A model generated the notes under the pieces. It searched no databases. It had not been told where the DNA came from and was given only the letters and a program-made list of their open reading frames with translations. From positions 167,924 to 231,923 of the forward strand of contig NZ_KB907078.1 in NCBI RefSeq assembly GCF_000381765.1: a DNA stretch of 64,000 nucleotides, read 5' to 3'. This stretch comes from [Zimmermannella] faecalis ATCC 13722. Lineage in GTDB: Bacteria; Actinomycetota; Actinomycetes; Actinomycetales; Microbacteriaceae. Shown one piece after another: positions 16,279 through 24,174 of the stretch (its first letter is position 1; every line of letters begins with the position of its first letter). The translations under genes were made by a program, and so were the position numbers.

Positions 16279-17793
16279 CTATCTCTCGGTCGAGGCGGTT
16301 GCTCCAGCATCGGCCGGCTCGTCGGCGGCGGTGCCAGCGCTGGCACGCCGGGCCGACGCGGGCCTCGACTCGGTGGGTTTGGGGTCGGTGGGTTCCTTCG
16401 CGTCCGGCAGCGGCGCGGCGGGGTCGCCGTACGTCTGCGCCGAGCCGTACGCCCCGTAGGCGCCGCCCGCGAGGCCCTTGAGCGGCATCTTCGTGAGCAC
16501 GACGCCGAGCAGCTTGCTGCCCGCGCGGTCGAGCGCCTGCACGGCGCCCGTGAGCTCGAGGCGCTTCGTCGACCCGGCGGCCGCGACGAGCACGACGCCG
16601 TTCGCGTGCTGGGCGGCGACCGCGGCGTCGGTCACGAGCAGCAGCGGCGAGCTGTCGATGAGCACGTAGTCGGCGTCGATCGCGAGCTCGCGCAGCACGC
16701 TCGCCATCGCCTCCGAGCCGAGCAGCTCGCTCGGGTTCGGCGGGATGCGCCCGGCCGGCAGCACGCGCAGGTCGGAGCTGCCCCACGGCTGCACAACATC
16801 GTCGAGCTCCGCGTTGCCGATGAGCACGTCGGTGAGGCCGACGGCGCCCTCGATGCCCATGTAGTCGGCGATGCGCGGCCGGCGCAGGTCGCCGTCGACG
16901 AGCACGACGCGGGCCCCCGCCTCGGCGAGCGCGATCGCGAGGTTCGCGGTCGTCACCGACTTGCCCTCGCCCGGCACGGCACTCGTGACGACGAAGATCT
17001 TGCTGCCCTCGTCGGGCGTCACGAACTGGAGGTTCGTGCGCAGCGTGCGGTACCGCTCGGCGCGCGGGTTACGCGGTTCGGCGTGCACGATTAGCGGGCG
17101 CTGCTTCGCCTCGGGGTCGGTGTTGATGCCGCCGAGCACGGGCGCGTTCGTCGCGCGCTGCACGTCCTTCGGCGAGTGGATGCGGTTGTCGTTCACCTCG
17201 CGCAGCACCGCGAGCGCGATGCCGACGAGCAGCCCGAGTGTGAGCCCGAGGCCGATGTTGATCGGGTAGTTCGGGGTGACCGGGTCGGTCGGCACGGTAG
17301 CCGGCTGGATCGTGATGATCTGCACGCGGCTCACGCCACTCGCATCCGGAATCTCGATCTCGGTTGCGACCGTGTCGGCAAACACCGTGCCGGTCGTGTT
17401 CGCGAGGTCGGTGACCTCCTGCGGGTCGGTGCCCGAGGCGGTGATGTTGATGAGCACCGAGTCGGTCGGGCTCTCGGCCCGCACGTCGTTCTTGAGCTGG
17501 GCGGCGGTCGCGTCGATGCCGAGCTCGCTCGCGACCTCGTCGAGCACGATCGCGCTCGTGACGACGTCGACGTAGCTCACGACGGCCTGCCGCGCGAAGG
17601 TCGTGCCCTGTACGAGGTCGCTCGCGCCCTGGTCAGAGCTCGTGCGCACCGCAACGTAGAGCTGGGTCGTCGATTCGTACTTCGGCGTCGTGAGCATCGC
17701 GAGCCCACCGCCGACGATGACCCCGAGCAGTGTGCACGCCACGATGAGCAGCCAGCGCTTCCGCAGCACGCGCGCGTAGTCACGCAAATCCAA
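16279..17793 (-). CDS. Polysaccharide co-polymerase / BY-type tyrosine autokinase
   Basis: Fusion protein of 504 aa: a Wzz chain-length domain with transmembrane helices near residues 15-35 and 175-195, then a cytoplasmic bacterial tyrosine kinase domain. Walker A is VPGEGKS (about 275), Walker A' is VDGDLRRPR (about 300) and Walker B is VLIDSSPLL (about 380). The tail has only three clustered tyrosines (AYGAYGSAQTYG) before a disordered Pro/Ala/Glu-rich end. The start is TTG, with AGAAGG 8 nt upstream; no ATG or GTG lies nearby. Partner of the LMW-PTP that follows. Confidence 0.93.
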   Translation of the reverse strand: MDLRDYARVLRKRWLLIVACTLLGVIVGGGLAMLTTPKYESTTQLYVAVRTSSDQGASDLVQGTTFARQAVVSYVDVVTSAIVLDEVASELGIDATAAQLKNDVRAESPTDSVLINITASGTDPQEVTDLANTTGTVFADTVATEIEIPDASGVSRVQIITIQPATVPTDPVTPNYPINIGLGLTLGLLVGIALAVLREVNDNRIHSPKDVQRATNAPVLGGINTDPEAKQRPLIVHAEPRNPRAERYRTLRTNLQFVTPDEGSKIFVVTSAVPGEGKSVTTANLAIALAEAGARVVLVDGDLRRPRIADYMGIEGAVGLTDVLIGNAELDDVVQPWGSSDLRVLPAGRIPPNPSELLGSEAMASVLRELAIDADYVLIDSSPLLLVTDAAVAAQHANGVVLVAAAGSTKRLELTGAVQALDRAGSKLLGVVLTKMPLKGLAGGAYGAYGSAQTYGDPAAPLPDAKEPTDPKPTESRPASARRASAGTAADEPADAGATASTER

Positions 17794-17933
17794 GGTAGCT
17801 ACCTTCTCTCGTCCCCCGATGTTTCGATCAGACTACTCACACGTATCCACCCCAGATCGGGCCGATTTCGGCCGCGTACCCCCTGCATATGATGACCGCA
17901 GTTAGTTCCACGACCGGCGAAGAAAGAGGCACG

Positions 17934-19292
17934 ATGCGGGCGTTGCAGGTCTCTGTGCTCGGCCTTGCGTGCATGATGTACATCGTGTTCCGGCCGGTGT
18001 CGTCGGGCAACATCCTCTACCCGGTGCTCGCGCTGCTCGCGGCGCTGTCGCTCGCCGACCTGCTCGGCCTCACGTCGCTGCGCGGCCGCCGCCTTGAGCC
18101 CCGGTACGTGCTCGCCGTGCTGCTGCTCAGCGCCTCGATTCTCATCGCCTCGCTCGTCGGCATGGTGCGCGATACGCCCGGGTTCACGCACCAGTTCCTC
18201 GTGTGGTTTGGCGGCACGCTCATCTGGTCGGTGTGGGCCGCGGCGATTCGTGCCGAGCACATCCGCCGCCTACTCACCGCGATTACCGCGGCGGCCGGCG
18301 TGCTCGCGGCGCTCATCGTGCTCTACGTCGGCGCGAACCTCGGCTGGCTGCCCGAGATCATCCCGTCGGAGCTGCTCGAGGAACAGGGCGCCGGCTTCGA
18401 CGGCACGTCGGGCTCGGCCATTCGGCTCTACGGCCTCTCGTCGCTCGTCATCGCGGGGCCGCTCGCGGTTGCCGGCGCGCTCTCGCCGCGCAACCGGTAC
18501 CTGCCGAACCGCTGGCTGCTCGTCGGCGTCGCGGTGCTCGCCGCCCTCGCGTCGTTCGTCGCCGGACGCCGCGCGATCACCCTCGTCATCGTGCTCACGC
18601 CGCTACTCATGCTGCTCGTGCGCTGGGCCCTCGCACCCCGCCGCGAGCGCACGCAGCCGCGTCGCGTGCGCATCCCGGTGTGGGCCGTCGTAGTTTTCCC
18701 CCTGCTGATTCCCCTCCTCGCGTGGTTCGTCACCACCCCGCTCGCCCGCCAGGTGAGCCAGGCATTCGTGAGTGTGCTCGACCTGCTCGGTATTCTGCAG
18801 ACCGGCACCGACTCGGCCGACCTGCGCACCGAACAGGCCGGCGAGCTGCTCGTGGGCTGGTCGCAGCATCCGCTGCTCGGCGCGGGGCTCGGGGCCGAGC
18901 TCGCGAGCGGATACACGCGGTCAGACGAGCGCTCCTGGTCGTTCGAGTTGCAGTATCACCAGTTCTTGTTCAACTACGGCGCGGTCGGCGTCGTGCTGCT
19001 CGTCGCCGCGGCCGTGCTGGTCGTCTCGCTCGCTCGGAAGGCCGCCGCCGCGCATCCCGAGAACCTGCCGGTGCTCGTCGTCGTCGGCACGGCCGCGCTC
19101 GCGCTGCTCATCGCGAACGCGACGAACCCGTACCTGCAGGCGACCGGACACCATTGGGGCCTGGCGCTCGCGATCGGGGTCGCGCACGCGCTCGCGCTCG
19201 GGCGGGGTTTGGATGCTGATGATGCGGGGCCCGAGGTGGCTTCGGCTGGGGCTGGGGCTGGTCTGGATGCTCGGTCGGAGGCCCGCGCATGA
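17934..19292 (+). CDS. O-antigen polymerase/ligase-like membrane protein
   Basis: Polytopic membrane protein of 452 aa with about 11-12 hydrophobic helices and a long extracytoplasmic loop late in the sequence (about 270-350) containing the WSQHPLLGAGLG segment typical of the Wzy_C/O-antigen ligase family. Predicted to polymerise or ligate repeat units outside the membrane. The ATG at 17934 has AAAGAGG upstream; two earlier ATGs at 17889 and 17892 have no ribosome site. Its stop overlaps the next gene's ATG (ATGA), showing coupling to the glycosyltransferase. Divergent from the autokinase operon. Confidence 0.85.
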   Translation: MRALQVSVLGLACMMYIVFRPVSSGNILYPVLALLAALSLADLLGLTSLRGRRLEPRYVLAVLLLSASILIASLVGMVRDTPGFTHQFLVWFGGTLIWSVWAAAIRAEHIRRLLTAITAAAGVLAALIVLYVGANLGWLPEIIPSELLEEQGAGFDGTSGSAIRLYGLSSLVIAGPLAVAGALSPRNRYLPNRWLLVGVAVLAALASFVAGRRAITLVIVLTPLLMLLVRWALAPRRERTQPRRVRIPVWAVVVFPLLIPLLAWFVTTPLARQVSQAFVSVLDLLGILQTGTDSADLRTEQAGELLVGWSQHPLLGAGLGAELASGYTRSDERSWSFELQYHQFLFNYGAVGVVLLVAAAVLVVSLARKAAAAHPENLPVLVVVGTAALALLIANATNPYLQATGHHWGLALAIGVAHALALGRGLDADDAGPEVASAGAGAGLDARSEARA

Positions 19293-20317
19293 CCGACCTC
19301 ACCGTCGTCGCGTCGTACGGACGCACCGCCGGCAGCGCGCGCGTGCGCATGTACGACTGGCTCGATCACCTGGGTCTGCGCGCCCGCGAGTACGCGTATC
19401 TCGGCACGTCGCGCCTTGGGCTCGGGGCGCTCGCGCGGCGGCCGCTCGACGTCGCGCGCGCCGAGGCGGGTCTGCGCCGAATCGGCTCGGGCGATGGGCC
19501 CGTGCTGCTCTCGCGCCGGGCGAGCCCGCTGAGTCGAGGTGGCCTCGAGGCGCGGATACTCGGGCGCGCCCGACGCGGCGTCTACGACTTCGACGATGCG
19601 CTCGCGGTCGATTCGCGCGGTCCGTTCCCGATCGCGACCATCTGGCGTCGCGCGGTCAGCGCCGCCGATGTCGTCATCGCGGGCAACGAGCTGCTCGCGG
19701 AGCAAGCGCGGGAGCATTCCGACCGGGTGGTCATGATTCCAAGCTGCATCGAACCCGGCCTCTACCGCGCGAAGACCGACTACCGGCTCGGCGAGCCGAC
19801 GGCGGTGTGGATCGGCAGCCCGAGCACCGAGTCGTACCTGGAGGCGATCGCCCGCCCGCTGCTCGAGGCGCATCGGCGCACCGGGCTGCGGCTGCGGCTC
19901 GTGAGCGCGGGCGAGGCGTCGCTCGGCGAGCTCGACGCCATGATCGACCGCGTCGCCTGGACCCCCACCGGCTTCGCTGCCGCCCTCGAGTCGGCTGATT
20001 TCGGCGTCATGCCGCTGCCCGACGACGAGTGGAGCCGCGGCAAGTGCGCCTACAAGCTGCTGCAGTACGCGGCGACGGGGTTGCCGCTCATCGGAAGTCC
20101 CGTCGGGGTGAACGCGAGCGTGCTCGAGGGCGCGCGCGGATGGGCTGCCGACGGCGACGACGCCTGGCTCGACGCGCTGCTCGCCTGCGTCTCGGCGAGC
20201 AGCGCCGAGCGCGCAGACCGTGGCGCGGCCGCGCGCGAGTTCGTCACCGCCGAGTACAGCTTCGCCGCGTGGGCGCCGACGTGGCGCGCGGCCGTCTTCG
20301 GCGACGCCGAGGCGTAG
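19289..20317 (+). CDS. Glycosyltransferase, GT-B fold
   Basis: A 342-aa GT-B type glycosyltransferase, short for GT4 enzymes. Seen are YDFDDAL, the substrate-side DVVIAGNELLAEQA, the inter-domain MIPSCIEPGLY and, in the nucleotide-sugar half, SADFGVMPLPDDEWSRGKCAYKLLQYAATGLPLIGSPVG, which holds the E-x7-E-like region seen in degenerate form. Coupled by a 4-nt overlap to the polymerase-like gene, so it probably adds a sugar to the same repeat unit. Donor and acceptor unknown. Confidence 0.8.
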   Translation: MTDLTVVASYGRTAGSARVRMYDWLDHLGLRAREYAYLGTSRLGLGALARRPLDVARAEAGLRRIGSGDGPVLLSRRASPLSRGGLEARILGRARRGVYDFDDALAVDSRGPFPIATIWRRAVSAADVVIAGNELLAEQAREHSDRVVMIPSCIEPGLYRAKTDYRLGEPTAVWIGSPSTESYLEAIARPLLEAHRRTGLRLRLVSAGEASLGELDAMIDRVAWTPTGFAAALESADFGVMPLPDDEWSRGKCAYKLLQYAATGLPLIGSPVGVNASVLEGARGWAADGDDAWLDALLACVSASSAERADRGAAAREFVTAEYSFAAWAPTWRAAVFGDAEA

Positions 20318-20348
20318 ACCGCGCCTCCGCGCCCTGCCCCCGAGACGC

Positions 20349-20415
20349 TGCATCCTCCGGCAACCGGCAGTACCGCACACCATGCAGCCGCCCGCCGCAG
20401 GATGCACCCACTCGC
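20349..20415 (+). repeat. Dispersed palindromic repeat R1, unit 4
   Basis: Lies between the convergent ends of the glycosyltransferase and flippase-like genes. It begins TGCATCCTCCGGC, carries GTACCGCACACCATGC centrally and ends with CCGCAGGATGCACCCACT then CGCG. The outer arms are complementary over about 13 bp with one mismatch. Location at a convergent 3' junction would suit a hairpin that also ends transcription. Confidence 0.75.
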
Positions 20416-20424
20416 GCCCCGCGC

Positions 20425-21618
20425 CTACACGGGCTCGGGCGCATGGCGGCGGCGGTCGATGAGCGACCAGACGATCGCGGTGCCGACTCCGGAGATCGCG
20501 TAGGCCCAGATGCCGCCGGCGAGTCCGCCGAGCATGACGCCGGCGATGGGGATCAGCGTGACGATGAGCGTCTGCGAGATGCGCCCCGTGAGCAGTTCGC
20601 CGGTGGTCGCGCGCGAGCGGCAGCGAATGTAGGCGTAGTGGCCGACGAAGTTCGCGAGCACCGTCACCGCGACGGGCACCGTGAACGGCAGCAGCGAGTT
20701 GAGCACGCCGATCTCGAGGCCGAGCCAGCCGATCGCCTCGAGCACGAGCAGCACGGCGAGCGCAACGACGACACCGAGCCCGACGACGCCCCACCAGCGC
20801 CGGTTGCCGGTGGCCCAGCGCGCATCCCGAGTGTTCGTGATCACGGGCCGCAGCGGGTTGAGAATCAGCCGCACCGGCACGGCGACGTTCGACACGGCGC
20901 GGTACGTACCGAAGCCGGCGACGCCGAGCATCGGGGCGAGGAAGATCGGCGTGCAAATCGAGCCGATGTCCATGAGGATCGAGTCGGATGCGAGCCGTCG
21001 CGCCTCGCGCCCATGGTCGCGGAACCAGGCGAGCGGTGACGCGAGCCGCCCCTCGCTCGCGGGCAGGAACCCGAGCAGCATGACGCCGGCAGCCGCCCAC
21101 GCGAGGTAGACGGCGAAGGTCGGGTCGCCGGTCACGACGAGCGTCACGACGCCGGCGCCGACGAACACGATCGCGTAGGCGACGTCGGCGTACCCGGCGC
21201 GGCTCACGAGGTCGCGCTGCAGCAGGAAGTAGCGCGTGGGCTCCCAGAACGTCGCGAGTCCGATCGCGAGTCCCGCGAGCACGGCGATGCCGAGCGAGAG
21301 TCCGAGCACGAGACCGAGCACGAACGCCGCAGCCCCCGCGAGCAGCGCCAGCCCGGCGGTCGCCGACGCGTACGGCAGCCAGGCCGCGCCGCGCCCCGCG
21401 AGCACGCGGATGTGCCAGGGTTCCGAGATGAGCGAAAGGCTCAACGAGAGGCAGAGCGCGTACGCGAAGTAGATGAGCGAGAACCGCCCGAACTCGGCGG
21501 CGTTCATCGTGAGCAGCGCCGACACCTGCGGGGCGAGGCCCGCGAAGGCATTGAGCGCGGTGACCGTGGCGAGGCCGACCGCGCGTCGGTTCTTCGTGAT
21601 GACGCTGACTCCGTTCAC
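20425..21618 (-). CDS. Polysaccharide flippase-like membrane protein
   Basis: Polytopic protein of 397 aa with about 12 hydrophobic segments, resembling the MOP/Wzx-type translocases in topology (paired helices, AAEFGRFSLIYF after the first helix, a YRAVSNVAVPVRLILNPLR segment mid-protein). Predicted to flip lipid-linked repeat units. A GTG at 21618 is chosen; the frame continues 46 codons into the glycosyltransferase gene but that part is arginine-rich shadow sequence. The start lies 17 bp inside the end of the preceding gene's coding sequence, so the two are coupled. Confidence 0.75.
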   Translation of the reverse strand: MNGVSVITKNRRAVGLATVTALNAFAGLAPQVSALLTMNAAEFGRFSLIYFAYALCLSLSLSLISEPWHIRVLAGRGAAWLPYASATAGLALLAGAAAFVLGLVLGLSLGIAVLAGLAIGLATFWEPTRYFLLQRDLVSRAGYADVAYAIVFVGAGVVTLVVTGDPTFAVYLAWAAAGVMLLGFLPASEGRLASPLAWFRDHGREARRLASDSILMDIGSICTPIFLAPMLGVAGFGTYRAVSNVAVPVRLILNPLRPVITNTRDARWATGNRRWWGVVGLGVVVALAVLLVLEAIGWLGLEIGVLNSLLPFTVPVAVTVLANFVGHYAYIRCRSRATTGELLTGRISQTLIVTLIPIAGVMLGGLAGGIWAYAISGVGTAIVWSLIDRRRHAPEPV

Positions 21619-21634
21619 TGCGTTCCCGGGGAGC

Positions 21635-22981
21635 CTACGCTCCCGAAACGCGGTGGGCGATCTGCGGGTCGGCCGCGCCCGAGAGAATCTCTTCGACGCC
21701 CGACCAGATGCGCTCGGGCTGGAACTCGGTGAGCACGCGTTCGCGCGCGGCCGCACCCATCCGTTCGCGCAGTTCGGGGTCGTTCGCGAGGGTGTGGATG
21801 TGCTGAAGCAGGGCGTCGGTGTCGCCGGCGTCGTAAAGCAGACCGGTGACCCCGTCGACGACCGAGTCGACGGCGCCGGTCGCGCGGGTCGTGATGGTGG
21901 GCAGGCCGACCGACGATGCCTCGAGCACGACGTTCGGGAAGCCCTCGCGCAGCGTCGGCAGGCAGAGCGTGTCGATCGCGGCGAGGTGGCCCCAGAGGTC
22001 GTTGGTCCAGCCGACGCGGTGCACGCGGTCGCCGAGCACCGCGACCTGGGCGGCGAGCTGTTCGTCTTCGGCTTCGCCGATGCACAGGAGGCGGATGCGC
22101 GGGTCGGTCACGCGCGCGAAGGCCTCGATGAGCTTGTCGACGCCCTTGTCGTAGGTGATGCGGCCGACGAAGCCCACGACGTAGTCGTCGGGGCCGAACC
22201 CGAACTGCGCGCGGAGTTCGTCGCGGTCGACCTCGGCGGCGCGGGCGGCGACCTCGTGCGCGAGCACGCCGTTGCTCGAGCCTTGGCCGATTGCCCACGA
22301 CTTGCGGCCGTCGAGCAGGCCGCGGCGCTGCGCTTCGCGGGCGAGCGACGGGCTCACGAACAGCACGTCGGTCGCGACGCGCATCGTGAGCCATTCGGTG
22401 AGCCAGAGCACCCACATGAGGGGGCCGTGGGTGCCTTCGATGCGCAGGCCGCGCACGACGTAGAGGCGCCGGGGCACGCGGCGAATCCACGCGGCGATGC
22501 CACCGACGAAGCCGGCCTTCGGGGTGCCAACGTTGACGGCGGCCGGCCGCAGCTTCTGCAGCAACTTCAGCCAGCGCCGCAGCGAGATGAGGTCGGCGAT
22601 CGGCGTGATGCTGCGCGACATCGGCAGCGCGTAGAACCGCACCTGTTCGCGCTCGGCGGCGACGTACGCGTCGTCGTCGGGCGAGCTCGTGAGGCGCACA
22701 TCCCAGCCGCGCTCGCGCAGCCACGCGAGCTGCCCCCGCAGCAGGCTGTAGGCGCTGCCACCGATCGTGACGCCGTAGACGACGCGGCCGGGCACGGGCC
22801 CCTCGGCGGGGATGCTCGGCTCGGGCCGGGCGGCGGGCGCGGCGGCGTGCTTGGGCGCGGTTTCGCGCTTGGTTGAAGCGGCCGTCTGGGGCGCGGTTTC
22901 TCGCTTCAGCACGGTTTCGCGGTTCAGCGCGGTTTCGCGATTCAGCGCGGTTTCTCGATTCAACTCAGCGTCGATCGTCAT
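21635..22981 (-). CDS. Glycosyltransferase family 4 with repetitive N-terminus
   Basis: GT4 enzyme of 448 aa. The catalytic half shows VVGFVGRITYDKGVDKLIEAF, then LPTLREGFPNVVLEASSVGLPTI, the E-x7-E nucleotide-sugar site. The first 60 residues are outside the GT fold and contain heptads of the type LNRETAL, four to five times, from a 21-bp DNA repeat. The ATG overlaps the previous stop (ATGA), which supports this start despite the odd N-terminus. Part of the coupled run dehydratase-aminotransferase-glycosyltransferase-flippase. Substrate unknown. Confidence 0.88.
   Translation of the reverse strand: MTIDAELNRETALNRETALNRETVLKRETAPQTAASTKRETAPKHAAAPAARPEPSIPAEGPVPGRVVYGVTIGGSAYSLLRGQLAWLRERGWDVRLTSSPDDDAYVAAEREQVRFYALPMSRSITPIADLISLRRWLKLLQKLRPAAVNVGTPKAGFVGGIAAWIRRVPRRLYVVRGLRIEGTHGPLMWVLWLTEWLTMRVATDVLFVSPSLAREAQRRGLLDGRKSWAIGQGSSNGVLAHEVAARAAEVDRDELRAQFGFGPDDYVVGFVGRITYDKGVDKLIEAFARVTDPRIRLLCIGEAEDEQLAAQVAVLGDRVHRVGWTNDLWGHLAAIDTLCLPTLREGFPNVVLEASSVGLPTITTRATGAVDSVVDGVTGLLYDAGDTDALLQHIHTLANDPELRERMGAAARERVLTEFQPERIWSGVEEILSGAADPQIAHRVSGA
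22896..22970 (-). repeat. 21-bp tandem repeat at the start of the GT4 gene
   Basis: At least three 21-bp units, each containing GCGGTTTCGCGATTCA or a close variant on the plus strand, encode successive heptads LNRETAL/LNRETAV. Further degenerate units extend to about 22850. In-frame expansion or contraction would change only the N-terminal tail. Confidence 0.85.
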
Positions 22982-24174
22982 CGGGTTCCTGTTCGTGCGA
23001 CGGTGCGAATGACCCCGTGGATGCGGTCAAGGTCGGCGTCGGTGAGCGCCGAGCCGCTCGGCAGGGTGAGGCCGCGGTCGAAGAGGCGCTCGGAGGCGCC
23101 GGTGATGCGGCCGCGAGCGCCCGCGAAGACGGGCTGCAGGTGCATGGGTTTCCAGAGCGGCCGGCTCTCGATGTCGTCGCCCGCGAGTGCGTCGCTGAGG
23201 TCGGCGGCGCTCCAGCCCGTGACCTCGTCGTCGACGACGATCGAGGTGAGCCAGGCGTTGTCGTGCTCGTCGCCGTCGGTGCCGAACACCTCGACGCCGT
23301 CGATCTCGGCGAACAGCGCCTTGTACGCGTCGCGCACCTCGTGGCGGCGGGAGATCATGTCGTCGAGCCGCGCGAGCTGTGCCCGGCCGAGGGCGGCGAG
23401 CAGGTTGCTGAGGCGGTAGTTGTAGCCGATGTCGACGTGCTCGTAGTGGGTAACGGGCTGGCGTGCCTGCGTCGCGTAGTAGCGCACGCGGTCGGCGAGC
23501 TCGCCGTCGTCGGTGAGCAGCATGCCGCCGCCCGATGTGGTCATGATCTTGTTGCCGTTGAACGACACGGCCGACGCGGCGCCGAAGCTGCCGGCGGCGC
23601 GGCCGGAGTGGGTCGCGCCGAGTGACTCGGCCGCATCCGACAGGATGGGCACCCCGTAGTCGGCGGCGATCGTCCCGAGGGTCGTGTAGTCGACGGCTTT
23701 GCCGAAGAGGTCGACCGGGACGATCGCCGCCACCCGCTCGCCCGCAGCCGTGAGCTCGTCGAGCGCCTGCGCGACGAGTTGCGGGTCGAGGTTTCCGGTG
23801 CCGGGGAGGGCGTCGATGAAGTACGGTTCGGCGCCGACGTAGGTGATGGCGTTCGCGGTGGCGGCGAAGGTCATCGTCGAGGTGATGACGACGTCGCCGG
23901 GGCCGACGCCGAGCGTGAGCAGGCCGAGGTGCAGCGCGGCGGTCGCCGAGCTGAGGCCGACGCCGTGGGCGACGCCGACGCGCGCCGCGACCTCGGCTTC
24001 GAAGGCGGTGAGGTCGGGGCCCGCGGGGGCGACCCAGCCGGAGCGGATCGCCCGCACGACCGCGAGCTCTTCGGCCTCGGTCACGTCGGGTGGCGAGAGG
24101 AAGATGCGCTCCTTCGCGCCGCCGGCCGGTGCGGTCGGTCCGGCCGCCGTGGCGGGGTTCGCGGTGAGGGTCAC
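22978..24174 (-). CDS. DegT/DnrJ/EryC1/StrS aminotransferase
   Basis: PLP-dependent sugar aminotransferase of 398 aa. The PLP-binding Lys is in SFNGNKIMTTSGGG (about residue 207); SSATAALHLGLL and DAAESLGA, with the Asp that contacts the pyridine nitrogen, are typical of the family. It most likely aminates the 4-keto sugar made by the dehydratase encoded just upstream, giving a UDP-4-amino sugar as PglE does. GTG start at 24174 overlaps the previous stop by 4 nt (GTGA). A longer open frame upstream is a shadow of the dehydratase gene. Confidence 0.92.
   Translation of the reverse strand: MTLTANPATAAGPTAPAGGAKERIFLSPPDVTEAEELAVVRAIRSGWVAPAGPDLTAFEAEVAARVGVAHGVGLSSATAALHLGLLTLGVGPGDVVITSTMTFAATANAITYVGAEPYFIDALPGTGNLDPQLVAQALDELTAAGERVAAIVPVDLFGKAVDYTTLGTIAADYGVPILSDAAESLGATHSGRAAGSFGAASAVSFNGNKIMTTSGGGMLLTDDGELADRVRYYATQARQPVTHYEHVDIGYNYRLSNLLAALGRAQLARLDDMISRRHEVRDAYKALFAEIDGVEVFGTDGDEHDNAWLTSIVVDDEVTGWSAADLSDALAGDDIESRPLWKPMHLQPVFAGARGRITGASERLFDRGLTLPSGSALTDADLDRIHGVIRTVARTGTR

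Noticed and set aside
18974..21100. 708-codon minus-strand frame across the polymerase and glycosyltransferase genes
   Set aside because: Opposes two well-supported, coupled genes; composition is arginine-rich shadow sequence.
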